From NCBI RefSeq assembly GCF_002994655.1, contig NZ_PPDL01000017.1, positions 20,708-84,707 on the forward strand: a stretch of DNA of 64,000 bases, written 5' to 3'. Shown piece by piece: positions 37,100-46,394 of this stretch; the stretch's first letter is position 1, and every line of letters starts with the position of its first letter. The notes under the pieces were generated by a model. That model was not told the DNA's origin. It made no database searches and was given only the letters and a program-made list of their open reading frames with translations. The translations under genes and the position numbers were made by a program. The stretch comes from Corynebacterium sp. 13CS0277. GTDB taxonomy: Bacteria; Actinomycetota; Actinomycetes; Mycobacteriales; Mycobacteriaceae.

Positions 37100-37314
37100 C
37101 CACAGTGTGGGCCCCGCAGTGCCCGATATTTTCCACCCGTGCGCTGCGGGAAACTGGGTGTCTCCCGCCCGTGGTGGGGCCCGGGTGGCGGGGCAGCGCA
37201 CCCAGGTGTGTGCATGGTTGCGCGGGGCTCCTTCGTGGCGAGCAAGTCTCGAACGACTGTTCCCAGCTGTGAGGATGCCAATTGCGGCACAGACCTGTAG
37301 GTTTGATAATCACT

Positions 37315-39978
37315 ATGGTGTCTCAGGATTCGAACTCCACCCCCTTCCGCCCGGCCCGTGCGCGCGACGCCGCCGACAATCCTTTTGCGGGCGCCCGCGA
37401 CGGCGGCGCGCATCCTTTCGCCGCTGGGCGTCCGTCCGCCGCCGGCGGCTACCCGGGTGGGGAACAGCCCGGCGTGCGGGCCGTGCCGGTGGAGCAGCTC
37501 CTCGAGGGGCTCAACCCGCAGCAGCGCGCCGCCGTGGAGCACACCGGCAGCCCCCTGCTCATCGTGGCGGGTGCGGGATCCGGGAAGACGGCGGTGCTCA
37601 CCCGCCGGATCGCTTATCTGTTGGCGGCCCGGGGCGTGGCCCCCTGGCAGGTGCTTGCCATCACCTTCACCAACAAGGCCGCCACGGAGATGCGGGAACG
37701 TGTCGCCCAACTCATTGGCCCCATCGCGGAACGCATGTGGGTATCCACGTTCCACTCGACGTGTGTGCGGATCCTGCGGCAGCAGGCGCACCTGGTGGAC
37801 GGTCTGAACACCAACTTCTCCATCTACGACTCGGATGATTCGCTGCGGCTGATCAACCAGATCATCAAAGACCGCCAGCTCGACATCAAGAAGTTCACCC
37901 CGCGCGGCGTGGCCAACGGCATTTCGAATTGGAAGAACGAACTCGTAGGTCCTGAGGAAGCCGCCGGCGTGGAGGCCACGGGCGCGGACCCCTACCGCCG
38001 CACCATCGCCGAGATCTACGCCGACTATCAGCGGCAGCTGCGGCAGGCGAACGCCGTCGACTTCGACGATCTCATTGCTGAGGTCGTCAGTATCCTGCAG
38101 CGCCACCCGGATGTGGCGGAGTACTACCGCCGGCGGTTCCGCCACGTACTCATCGACGAGTATCAGGACACCAACCACGCCCAGTATGTGTTGGTGAGTG
38201 AATTGGTGGGCCGGGTGCCGACGACGAGCGGGCTGCAGCCCTCCGAGCTGTGTGTGGTGGGCGACGCCGACCAGTCGATCTATGCCTTCCGTGGGGCGAC
38301 GATTCGCAACATTGAAGAATTTGAGCGCGACTACCCCCAGGCCCGCACGATTGTGCTGGAGCAGAATTACCGTTCTACGCAGACGATCCTGGATGCGGCC
38401 AACGCGGTCATTGCCCGCAATGATGGCCGCCGGGAGAAGCGCCTGTGGACTGCTGAGGGGGCCGGGGAGCCGATTGTCGGCTACGTGGCCGACAACGAGC
38501 ACGACGAGGCCCGCTTCATCGCCGGCGAGATCGACGAACTGGCGGACAAGGGCATCGCCTTCGGGCAGATGGCCGTGATGTACCGCACCAACAGTTCCTC
38601 CCGCGCCCTGGAAGACGTGTTTATTCGCTCCGGGATTCCCTACAAGGTTGTCGGCGGCACCCGCTTCTACGAGCGGAAAGAAATCCGCGACATCGTCGCC
38701 TACCTGCGCCTGCTCGACAACGAGGAGGACACGGTGAGCCTGCGGCGCATCATCAACACCCCACGCCGCGGCATCGGCGATAAGGCGGTGTCCACGGTGA
38801 CGATGTACGCCGACTCCCACCAGCTCAGCTTCGCGCAGGCGCTCAGCGCCGCCGCGGCCGGGCAGATTGATGGCCTGGCGACGCGCTCGAAGACGGCGAT
38901 TGCGAATTTTGTGCAGATGATGGACTCGCTGCGCATGGCGGCACTGGCCGCCCGGGACGCCACCACCGGCTACCCGGATCTGGGCCAGGTCGTCACGGAT
39001 GTTCTGGAGGCCACCGGCTACCGGGATGAATTGATGAAGTCCAACGATCCTCAGGACATGACGCGGCTGGATAACGTCAACGAGCTCGTGGCGGTGGCCC
39101 GCGAGTTCGCCTCCGAGGCGGCGAACCTGCGCGCCTACGAGGAGATGGACTCCGGTTCCCGGGCGGCTGTCGCCCGCGCCCTCGCCCAGGACGAGAACTC
39201 CGGCATCGCCCCGAGCGATGGTGCGGCGGAGGACTTCGTCGTCGACCTCGATGACGGGCAGCCCGAACCCGGCAGCCTGGCCGCGTTCCTGGAACGCGTG
39301 TCCCTCGTCGCCGACTCCGATCAGCTCCCCGAGGGCCAGGACCAGGTTGTCACCCTCATGACGCTGCACACGGCGAAGGGCTTGGAGTTCCCCGTCGTGT
39401 TCTCCGTCGGCTGGGAGGACGGCATGTTCCCCCACACCCGTTCCCTCGGCGACCCGGAGGAGCTGCAGGAGGAACGCCGCCTCGCCTACGTCGGTATCAC
39501 CCGTGCGGGTAAGCGTCTCTACATCACCCGCGCCATGATGCGCTCCGCGTGGGGCAACCCCATGACGAATCCGCCGTCGCGTTTCCTGCAGGAAATCCCC
39601 ACTGAGCTCATCGAGTGGCGCCGCGAGGAGCCCTACTACGACTCCGGCGACGACTGGGGCTCAAGCGGCTGGGGCGGCGGCTGGGGGAGTTCCTCCGGCG
39701 GCTACCACCGCAGTGGTTCCTCTGGTGGTGCGCGCTCCGGGTGGGGGCAGAAGCCCTCGGCGAGGAAGCAGCCCCGTGGCGGGATTCCGAAGGCGAACGT
39801 CGGGAAGCTGGATCTGCAGCTGGCCGCCGGTGATCGGGTCGTGCACGACAAGTACGGTCTCGGCACGGTGGAGGAAGTCAACCGTGGTGCCCCCGCCGAT
39901 ACGGCGGTGATCAACTTCGGTTCCTCCGGCACCATCCGCCTCATGCTGTTGGGTAACGTCCCGATCCAGAAGCTCTAA
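37315..39978 (+). CDS. pcrA: ATP-dependent DNA helicase PcrA/UvrD
   Basis: This 887-residue superfamily-1 helicase has LNPQQRAAVEH (Q-motif), AGAGSGKTAVLTRRIAYL (Walker A, about 83), VSTFHSTCVRILR (motif Ia), LIDEYQDTNHAQY (motif II, about 279), GDADQSIYAFRGA (motif III), LHTAKGLEFPVVF (motif V) and AYVGITRAGKRLY (motif VI). The first 50 residues and a Gly/Ser-rich stretch near 785-820 are actinobacterial additions; the C-terminal DRVVHDKYGLGTV is a Tudor-like domain that in other PcrA proteins binds RNA polymerase. The ATG at 37315 was chosen because TAGGTT/GATAAT promoter-like boxes lie just upstream; a TTG at 37282 is possible. Confidence 0.95.
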   Translation: MVSQDSNSTPFRPARARDAADNPFAGARDGGAHPFAAGRPSAAGGYPGGEQPGVRAVPVEQLLEGLNPQQRAAVEHTGSPLLIVAGAGSGKTAVLTRRIAYLLAARGVAPWQVLAITFTNKAATEMRERVAQLIGPIAERMWVSTFHSTCVRILRQQAHLVDGLNTNFSIYDSDDSLRLINQIIKDRQLDIKKFTPRGVANGISNWKNELVGPEEAAGVEATGADPYRRTIAEIYADYQRQLRQANAVDFDDLIAEVVSILQRHPDVAEYYRRRFRHVLIDEYQDTNHAQYVLVSELVGRVPTTSGLQPSELCVVGDADQSIYAFRGATIRNIEEFERDYPQARTIVLEQNYRSTQTILDAANAVIARNDGRREKRLWTAEGAGEPIVGYVADNEHDEARFIAGEIDELADKGIAFGQMAVMYRTNSSSRALEDVFIRSGIPYKVVGGTRFYERKEIRDIVAYLRLLDNEEDTVSLRRIINTPRRGIGDKAVSTVTMYADSHQLSFAQALSAAAAGQIDGLATRSKTAIANFVQMMDSLRMAALAARDATTGYPDLGQVVTDVLEATGYRDELMKSNDPQDMTRLDNVNELVAVAREFASEAANLRAYEEMDSGSRAAVARALAQDENSGIAPSDGAAEDFVVDLDDGQPEPGSLAAFLERVSLVADSDQLPEGQDQVVTLMTLHTAKGLEFPVVFSVGWEDGMFPHTRSLGDPEELQEERRLAYVGITRAGKRLYITRAMMRSAWGNPMTNPPSRFLQEIPTELIEWRREEPYYDSGDDWGSSGWGGGWGSSSGGYHRSGSSGGARSGWGQKPSARKQPRGGIPKANVGKLDLQLAAGDRVVHDKYGLGTVEEVNRGAPADTAVINFGSSGTIRLMLLGNVPIQKL

Positions 39979-40150
39979 GCGCTCGAGTGCGGCTGAGTGT
40001 TGCCGCAGCCGCGCGCCGAGTGCCCCCTTCCCCGATGCCTGTGGGGCGTGGGGGAGTGTTCGGCGCGTGAAGCCCCTGGCGTGGGCCCTGTCGGTGCCCA
40101 CAGGCCGCCTGGTCCGCCGTCTGGCTCAATTGCGCGAGGCGGCAACAGCG

Positions 40151-40183
40151 AAGGCCCCACACGCGGGGTGCGTGTGGGGCCTT
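40151..40183. terminator. Bidirectional terminator between pcrA and the M23 peptidase gene
   Basis: A perfect 14-bp stem, AAGGCCCCACACGC (40151-40164) and GCGTGTGGGGCCTT (40170-40183), has a five-base loop and ends suited to both directions. Confidence 0.85.
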
Positions 40184-40222
40184 GAAGCGTGAAGAAGCTG
40201 CTGCGGTGTGCGGGGGAACGTC

Positions 40223-40948
40223 TTAGACGTTGATGCCGCGCTCTGCGAGCCACGGCACGGGGTCGATCGCGCCGCCACCACCGGGGTGAACCTCGAAGTG
40301 GAGGTGCACGCCAGTGGAGAAGCCGCGAGAACCCATGCCCGCAATCTTGGTGCCGGCAGTGACCTGCTGGCCGACGGAGACGTCGATGGTTTCCATGTGG
40401 CCGTAGACGGTGATGGTGCCGTCCTCGTGCTGGATGCGCACCCACTGGCCAAAACCGGAGGCCGGGCCCGCGTCGATGACGGTGCCGTCCTCGACGGCGA
40501 CGATCGGGGTGCCCAGCGAGTTGGCGATGTCGATGCCGGCGTGGAGGGTGCCCCAGCGCATGCCGTACCCGGAGGTCAGGATGCCTTCGGCGGGCTTGAC
40601 GGCCTGCGGCGCGCGGGCGGCCTCGTCGGCGGCTTTGCGCTCGCCGGCGTACTGGATGGCCTTGGTCACCTGGTCGGCGAGGTTCGCGACCGGCTTAAAC
40701 TCGGCGATCTCGAGGATCTGCGGGGCAGAGTCGATGATGATCTGCGCGTCGTCGGCGGCCAACTCATAGGAGGGGGCGACGGGGGCTTCGGCAGGAGCCT
40801 GGGCGTGGGCGACAGCTGCGCCTGCGGCGGCGGCAGAGCCGGCGGCACCGGTGGCGACGGCCAGCAGGGCTGCAGCGCCCTTCGTGGAGTGCGAGACGCT
40901 CGTCTTGCGGTGTGCGCCTGCACTGCTGCGCTGAGCCTGCTTCTGCAT
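40223..40948 (-). CDS. Secreted M23 family metallopeptidase
   Basis: This 241-residue protein has a signal peptide (basic start, then AAALLAVATGAAGSAAAAGA and an AHA cleavage region near residue 48) and a C-terminal LytM/M23 domain with zinc ligands in HAGIDIA and HLHFEV and the strand ILTSGYGMRWGTL. It probably cleaves peptidoglycan cross-bridges during growth and division. A GAGGAAGAGG ribosome binding site fixes the ATG at 40948. Upstream lies a perfect 8-bp inverted repeat, CCGTTATC-N14-GATAACGG. In C. glutamicum several M23 peptidase genes are under MtrAB control. All catalytic motifs are intact. Confidence 0.92.
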   Translation of the reverse strand: MQKQAQRSSAGAHRKTSVSHSTKGAAALLAVATGAAGSAAAAGAAVAHAQAPAEAPVAPSYELAADDAQIIIDSAPQILEIAEFKPVANLADQVTKAIQYAGERKAADEAARAPQAVKPAEGILTSGYGMRWGTLHAGIDIANSLGTPIVAVEDGTVIDAGPASGFGQWVRIQHEDGTITVYGHMETIDVSVGQQVTAGTKIAGMGSRGFSTGVHLHFEVHPGGGGAIDPVPWLAERGINV

Positions 40949-41061
40949 TGAAAGCCTCTTCCTCAGGTTCTTCACTACCGGGATCACGGTGGTTGTTGTC
41001 TGTGGCATCCGCCGGGTGTGACGTGATGCTGTCGAGTGGACCACATGCAATCGTGACCATC

Positions 41062-41091
41062 CCGTTATCTAACGAGAGTCAACGATAACGG
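41062..41091. promoter_or_regulatory. Perfect dyad CCGTTATC-N14-GATAACGG
   Basis: CCGTTATC (41062-41069) and GATAACGG (41084-41091) are exact inverted copies 114 bases upstream of the M23 peptidase ATG. Further GTTAC and GTTAT repeats follow at 41165-41190. The rest of 40949-41288 shows no gene. Confidence 0.6.
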
Positions 41092-41288
41092 TTTGGTTGC
41101 GGTCCGGCAACCCTTTTTGGAAAAAATGCGGCTCGAACTTCACGTCGTGGCGTTCAGTCTGAACGTTACGGTCGTTATCGAATTGTTATTGAACGTCGGG
41201 TGGGTGGCGTGCGTGTGGGTGTGGTGCGGGCGTGGCTGCGAAGTTGGTGACATCCTTGGGCACGCCTTAACCACAGGGCTGCGTCTGC

Positions 41289-43343
41289 GTGGCACAGTGG
41301 TTCGATGTGAGTAAGAAGACAAGCCCACAGGCACGTTCGGGACGAAGTCCGCGCCCCGTGGCGCGCCCCACGAAGGCGGCGCGGGCGCGCGCGAAAGCGG
41401 CCCGGGCGAAGGCTCCGGCAACCCCTGCGGCGGCCGCTGGCGGCTCGTGGAAGGCGTTGCTTCAGGGCTTCGCCTTGCCGTCCCTCATCCTCAATGTGAT
41501 AGTGGTCACGCTTGTGATTGCTGTGGCTCTTGTGGCGTTGCTGGTCACCGGCTCGTCCTTCGTGGCGCTGCCCGCCACCATCGCGCAGCTCTTCCTCGTC
41601 ACCATGACCGCCCCCGTCGCGAGCCGCGACACGGCCCTCGGGGTGGTGCCGCTGCTGCCGGGCCTCATCGTGTGCCTGGCGACCGCCCGCCGCGTGCGCG
41701 GCGTCATCGGGGGCCGCATCACCCTGCGGCAGTTGGGCGTGCTCATGGTGGCGACCATCGGCATCCCCCTGCTGCTCACGCTCGTGGCGGCGGGCATGCT
41801 CCTCGACGCGGCGACAGTGCTGCCCGTCGGCACCCCGCCCATGGGGCAGGCGCTGGGCCGCGTCGCCATCCTGGAGGTCATCGCCTTCGTTGCCGGCGGC
41901 GGGGTGAAACTGTGCGCGGCACTGGCCCGCAAGTTCCGCATCCCCGAGTTCCTCGTCCACGGCATCGCCCTGGGCGCGAAGTTCCTCACCGCGATGCTCA
42001 TCGCCTGGTTCGTGCTCGCAAGCGTGGCGCTGGGGTTGCACTGGTCGGAGGCATCGACGTTCCTCCACGCCTTCAGCGGTGCTCCCGCCTGGGTCGGCAA
42101 CATCGGGCTCGCTGCCCTCTATATCCCCACCGCCGCCGTCGTGGGACTCGTCCTCGGCAGCCTGGGCTACATCCTCGTCGGCGACACCTTCGTGGCCCTC
42201 GGACAGGAGACCATCCTCCAGGCCCCGCTGCCGCCGATGCTGTGGTTCGCCGCCGTTCCCCAGCACTCCTGGGAACAGTGGCAGCGCCTCGGACTGGCCG
42301 GGCTTGTCGGCGTCGTCATCGCCGCCGTCATCGTCTACCGGGCACCCCGCACCAGCCCCACCTGGGCCACCGTGCTTGGCCAGCTGTTCACCGCCCTGGT
42401 GAGCATCGTCGTCGGTCTCGGCGTGCTGTTGTTCTTCACCGTTGGGCAGATGGGTGTTCTCGGGACCCTGAGTGCGTCCTACTGGCCGGCAGCACTGTCC
42501 CTGGCGAGCTTCTTCGCTGCCGGTGCCCTCATCGCCCTGTTCATCACCATCGCCCGCGACAACCGCCGCACCACCACCGCAGCAGCCAGCACGGCCAGCG
42601 GTGCCGCCGCGACGGCCGCTGATGCCGCCGCTGAGGACGAGGACGTCGCGGTCGAGACCGCAGACACTGTCGACACCGCCGCCGAGGCGCGCGACGACAC
42701 CGCAGCAGCCCCCACAGTAAGCGCGGAGAATGAGGACGTGAGCGTGGCCGACGCGGAGGCTCTCGCCGTCGACGACGAAGACGCCTCCGAGGCTCAGGCC
42801 AGTGAGCCCGCCGAGAACGCAGACGACGCGGACGATGCTGCTGCGGATAGCGACGCAGATGCTGGGGTGGAGGACCCCGATGCTGAGGTTGAGGCCGACG
42901 CCGACGTTGCCGCAGACGCCGGGGATGATGCCGACGCCGATGACGAGGTGCCTGGAGAGGTGTCCGCCACGGGCGGGGTCGACTCCGTTGAGGGCACCGC
43001 TGCCGATCACGACGCCGCCGAGGACATCGCTGCCGCTGAGGATGTCGACGACGATGCGCTGGCCGACGCCGACGCCGGCGGCGTGCACGCAGAGGCGGAC
43101 GACCTGCACGACGCGGCGGAGGCAGCGGACACCGACTCCGGGGACCCGGATGCAGGTGATGAGGACTCCGAGACCGCCCATGACGGTGCGCCCGCAGCCA
43201 CCCCGGAGGGGGCTGGCGAGCCCACTGCCGACGACAGCGAGTCGGAGATGGACGAGTCCGCGCCGCGCACGACCATCAAGGACGAACTCAACGCCCTGCG
43301 CGCCGCCCGCGAGCGCGCCGAGGCCCAGCGCGAGGACGAGTAG
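41289..43343 (+). CDS. DUF6350-like integral membrane protein with long acidic tail
   Basis: This 684-residue protein has three parts. Residues 1-52 are basic (Lys/Arg/Ala-rich). Residues about 55-420 hold some ten hydrophobic segments with the DUF6350-like stretches LGVVPLLPGLIVCLATARRV and AALYIPTAAVVGLVLGSLGYI. Residues about 425-650 are a low-complexity tail of Asp, Ala, Glu and Val, followed by a charged helix (IKDELNALRAARERAEAQRE). A homologous membrane gene sits before purN in other corynebacteria; its function is unknown. A GTG at 41289 is used; the in-frame GTG at 41307 is an alternative because CACAGT at 41293-41298 would be a -10 for it. Confidence 0.8.
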   Translation: MAQWFDVSKKTSPQARSGRSPRPVARPTKAARARAKAARAKAPATPAAAAGGSWKALLQGFALPSLILNVIVVTLVIAVALVALLVTGSSFVALPATIAQLFLVTMTAPVASRDTALGVVPLLPGLIVCLATARRVRGVIGGRITLRQLGVLMVATIGIPLLLTLVAAGMLLDAATVLPVGTPPMGQALGRVAILEVIAFVAGGGVKLCAALARKFRIPEFLVHGIALGAKFLTAMLIAWFVLASVALGLHWSEASTFLHAFSGAPAWVGNIGLAALYIPTAAVVGLVLGSLGYILVGDTFVALGQETILQAPLPPMLWFAAVPQHSWEQWQRLGLAGLVGVVIAAVIVYRAPRTSPTWATVLGQLFTALVSIVVGLGVLLFFTVGQMGVLGTLSASYWPAALSLASFFAAGALIALFITIARDNRRTTTAAASTASGAAATAADAAAEDEDVAVETADTVDTAAEARDDTAAAPTVSAENEDVSVADAEALAVDDEDASEAQASEPAENADDADDAAADSDADAGVEDPDAEVEADADVAADAGDDADADDEVPGEVSATGGVDSVEGTAADHDAAEDIAAAEDVDDDALADADAGGVHAEADDLHDAAEAADTDSGDPDAGDEDSETAHDGAPAATPEGAGEPTADDSESEMDESAPRTTIKDELNALRAARERAEAQREDE

Positions 43344-43369
43344 CCACCCAGCCCCCTCACCGGCTGGTT

Positions 43370-43414
43370 GTGCCCCGAGACATTAAGGCTGCGCGCCTGT
43401 GGTGCTCGGGGCAC
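43370..43414 (+). terminator. Terminator of the DUF6350-like gene
   Basis: GTGCCCCGAG (43370-43379) pairs with CTCGGGGCAC (43405-43414), with a 25-base loop. The following stretch to 43760 shows nothing else clear. Confidence 0.6.
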
Positions 43415-43760
43415 AGCTGTCTGCGGGGATCGTGGGGCGGGCCGCGGACTGAGCGACCTGAGATAGGTGCGGGGCGATATGTGCGGTGCTGGCTACGGGT
43501 GGCCGGTGTCGATCGGGGCACCGAGGTGGTGTGCGCTGTGGGATTTTTCCTCCCCACCGCACTGGGGTGACAGCACTTGGTGTGGGTGGCTGCTGCAGGG
43601 CCAGTGAGAGGCGCGCGCGTGGTGTGTGACGTGGTGTTTTGGCCCGTGGCTGCCGGGTGATTCGGCGGCCTTCGTGAGGGCACGTGAGGGGGTTGTTCGG
43701 GTGGTGCGGGGGTAGCCGCTGCCCCCGCCGCGAGTTTCCTGCTGGCCGTGTGTGCTCGTC

Positions 43761-43766
43761 TAGGAT
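43761..43766 (+). promoter_or_regulatory. -10-like TAGGAT for leaderless purN
   Basis: TAGGAT lies seven bases before the GTG of purN. An upstream ATG at 43765 would overlap this hexamer. Confidence 0.5.
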
Positions 43767-43773
43767 GTTGTCC

Positions 43774-44469
43774 GTGACCTCAGCGACGACAGGTGACCAC
43801 CCAACCGCACAGACACCGGCTGCGCCCGCAGCCGCACCCACCGCAACCCCCGTGGCGGGCGACGTCGTGCGGGTCGTGATTCTGGCCTCCGGGGCGGGCA
43901 CCTTGGCCGACGCCATCATGCGCGGGGCGGCCGCCCCCACCCCCGGCACCCGCTATGAGGTCGTTGGCCTCGTCAGCGACACCCAGTGCGCGGCCCTCGA
44001 CAAGGCCGCCGCCCGGGGTGTGCCGACAGCCCAGGTGCCGCTGAGCGCGGGCGCGGATCGTGCCGCGTGGAACGTGGCGTTGGCGTCCGCGGTGGGGGAG
44101 TACCACCCCGACCTGGTGGTGTCTGCTGGTTTCATGCGGATCCTTGGCGAGGGGTTCCTCGCCGCCTTCGCACCCCGCATCATCAATACGCATCCCGCCC
44201 TGCTGCCCGCCTTCCCTGGCGCGCACGCGGTGCGGGATGCGCTGCATTATGGGGTGCAGGTCACCGGATCCACGGTGCATGTGGTGGACGGCGGGGTCGA
44301 TACCGGCCCCATCATCGCCCAGCGCCCCGTCGAGGTGCTCCCCGGGGATACCGAGGAGGTGCTGCACGAACGCATCAAGGTCGTGGAGCGCGCCCTCATC
44401 GTCTCCGTGTTGCGCAACGACCCGCTGGCCGCCATCGCGGCGGCGACACGGCGGCGCGCACCCCAGTAG
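43774..44469 (+). CDS. purN: Phosphoribosylglycinamide formyltransferase PurN
   Basis: This 231-residue enzyme transfers a formyl group from 10-formyl-THF to GAR in purine synthesis. Motifs are VVILASGAGTLADAI near residue 35, SAGFMRILGE near 115, the catalytic Asn and His in IINTHPALLPAFPG near 131-144, and VDGGVDTGPIIAQ with the catalytic Asp near 170. The first 30 residues are an Ala/Pro/Thr-rich extension. The GTG at 43774 is preferred because of the TAGGAT box. It is followed by purH about 125 bases downstream. Confidence 0.94.
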   Translation: MTSATTGDHPTAQTPAAPAAAPTATPVAGDVVRVVILASGAGTLADAIMRGAAAPTPGTRYEVVGLVSDTQCAALDKAAARGVPTAQVPLSAGADRAAWNVALASAVGEYHPDLVVSAGFMRILGEGFLAAFAPRIINTHPALLPAFPGAHAVRDALHYGVQVTGSTVHVVDGGVDTGPIIAQRPVEVLPGDTEEVLHERIKVVERALIVSVLRNDPLAAIAAATRRRAPQ

Positions 44470-44595
44470 TTCTCCCACCCTGCTCACCCTGCTGCGGCAG
44501 GTGAGTGTGGCTGTGTTCCCCCCCCGGTCACCTGTGTCAGTCCAGGTCACCACCCCCATTCCTACGAAGTGAAAGCGACGGCGAGTAGAAGCCCC

Positions 44596-46152
44596 ATGAG
44601 TGATGACGTGAAAGCCATCAAGCGCGCGCTGGTCAGCGTGTACGACAAGACCGGGCTGGAGGATCTGGCCCGGGCGCTAGCCGACCATGGGGTGGAGATC
44701 GTCTCCACCGGGTCGACGGCGAAGACGATCGCCGCCCTCGGGATCGACGTCACCCCCGTGGAGAGCCTCACCGGGTTCCCCGAGTGCCTGGAGGGCCGGG
44801 TGAAGACCCTGCACCCGCGGGTGCATGCCGGCATCCTGGCGGATACCCGCAAGGAGGATCACCTGGCGCAGCTGGCCGAGCTGGAGATCTCCCCCTTCCA
44901 GCTGGTGGTGGTCAACCTCTACCCGTTTACCGAGACGGTGGCCTCGGGCGCGGACTTCGATGCCTGCGTGGAGCAGATCGATATCGGCGGGCCGTCGATG
45001 GTGCGCGCCGCCGCGAAGAACCACCCGAGTGTCGCTGTGGTGGTCGACCCGGCCCGCTACGGGGAGGTCGCTGAGGCGGTGGCCGCGGGAGGGTTTACCC
45101 GCGCGCAGCGCACCCAGCTGGCGGTCGACGCGTTCCGCCACACCGCCGCCTACGACGTGGCGGTGGCGACCTGGATGGGGGAGCAGACCTCCACGGAGGA
45201 GTATCAGCCGTGGATGGGGATGAGCCTCAACCTGGCGCACACGCTGCGCTACGGGGAGAACCCCCACCAGTCGGCGGCGCTCTACGTCGACCCCGCGGAG
45301 CACGGCGGCCTGGCGTACGCCCGCCAGCTCCACGGCAAGGAGATGAGCTACAACAACTACACCGACTCCGATGCGGCGTGGCGTGCCGCGTGGGATCATG
45401 AGCGCCCCTGCGTGGCGATCATCAAGCACGCCAACCCCTGCGGCATTGCTGTGAGCGACGAGTCGATTGCGGCCGCCCACCGGGCCGCCCACGCCTGCGA
45501 TTCGGTGTCCGCCTTCGGTGGCGTCATCGCCGCCAACCGTGAGGTCACCGTGGAGATGGCGCAGCAGGTCGCCGACATCTTCACCGAGGTCATCATCGCC
45601 CCCTCCTACGCCGAGGGCGCGGTGGAGCTGCTGGCGCAGAAGAAGAACATCCGCATCCTGCAGGCCGAGGCCCCGCAGCGGGCCGGCCGGGAGCTGCGGC
45701 AGGTCTCCGGGGGCATGCTCGTGCAGCAGCGCGACCTCGTCGACGCCGACGGAGACGCGGTCGCCAACTGGACGCTGGCCGCAGGCGAGCCCGCCGACGA
45801 GGCCACCCTGAAGGAGCTGGAGTTCGCGTGGCGCGCGGTGCGTGCTGTGAAGTCGAACGCCATCCTACTGTCCCGCGACGGCGCCACCGTCGGTGTCGGC
45901 ATGGGGCAGGTCAACCGAGTGGATTCCGCCCGTCTCGCCGTGCAGCGCGCGGGCGAGGAGCGCGCCCGTGGCGCGGTGGCGGCCTCGGACGCGTTCTTCC
46001 CCTTCGCCGATGGCTTCGAAGTGCTTGCCAAGGCGGGCGTGCGCGCCGTCGTGCAGCCGGGTGGTTCCATCCGCGACGCCGAGGTCATTGAGGCCGCCAC
46101 TGCGGCCGGTGTGACCATGTACCTCACGGGTGCCCGCCACTTCGCGCACTAA
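44596..46152 (+). CDS. purH: Bifunctional AICAR transformylase/IMP cyclohydrolase PurH
   Basis: This 518-residue enzyme carries out the last two steps to IMP. The N-terminal cyclohydrolase (MGS-like) domain shows [28 protein letters not shown] and the [15 protein letters not shown] signature; the transformylase domain shows [14 protein letters not shown], the catalytic KHANPCGIA near residue 278, and [11 protein letters not shown]. The ATG giving [12 protein letters not shown] is chosen by similarity to other PurH starts; a GTG 27 bases upstream is less likely. Downstream is a strong hairpin. With purN it forms the purine pair before citE and amtR. Confidence 0.96.
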   Translation: MSDDVKAIKRALVSVYDKTGLEDLARALADHGVEIVSTGSTAKTIAALGIDVTPVESLTGFPECLEGRVKTLHPRVHAGILADTRKEDHLAQLAELEISPFQLVVVNLYPFTETVASGADFDACVEQIDIGGPSMVRAAAKNHPSVAVVVDPARYGEVAEAVAAGGFTRAQRTQLAVDAFRHTAAYDVAVATWMGEQTSTEEYQPWMGMSLNLAHTLRYGENPHQSAALYVDPAEHGGLAYARQLHGKEMSYNNYTDSDAAWRAAWDHERPCVAIIKHANPCGIAVSDESIAAAHRAAHACDSVSAFGGVIAANREVTVEMAQQVADIFTEVIIAPSYAEGAVELLAQKKNIRILQAEAPQRAGRELRQVSGGMLVQQRDLVDADGDAVANWTLAAGEPADEATLKELEFAWRAVRAVKSNAILLSRDGATVGVGMGQVNRVDSARLAVQRAGEERARGAVAASDAFFPFADGFEVLAKAGVRAVVQPGGSIRDAEVIEAATAAGVTMYLTGARHFAH

Positions 46153-46185
46153 ACACCCACTGGGCACCACACTGGTGCCACCCCC

Positions 46186-46223
46186 GGCCCCGGGCGCCGA
46201 CCGGTGATGGCGCGCCCGGGGCC
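46186..46223 (+). terminator. purH terminator
   Basis: A perfect 12-bp stem, GGCCCCGGGCGC (46186-46197) and GCGCCCGGGGCC (46212-46223), lies 34 bases after the stop. Confidence 0.75.
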
Positions 46224-46394
46224 GTCGTGTGTGTACAGCCGCGTGCATCTCAGCACCGCTCACGGTGGGGCGGCGGCCTTCTCGCGGGGGTGCTGCGCGA
46301 CGGGCGGGTGCGGCATACTGGGACCAGTAGTCCCTGCCCGCGCCAGCGGCGGGGACACCCCCGCCCGTCATCCGCCGTTGGAAGGAACCCCCTG

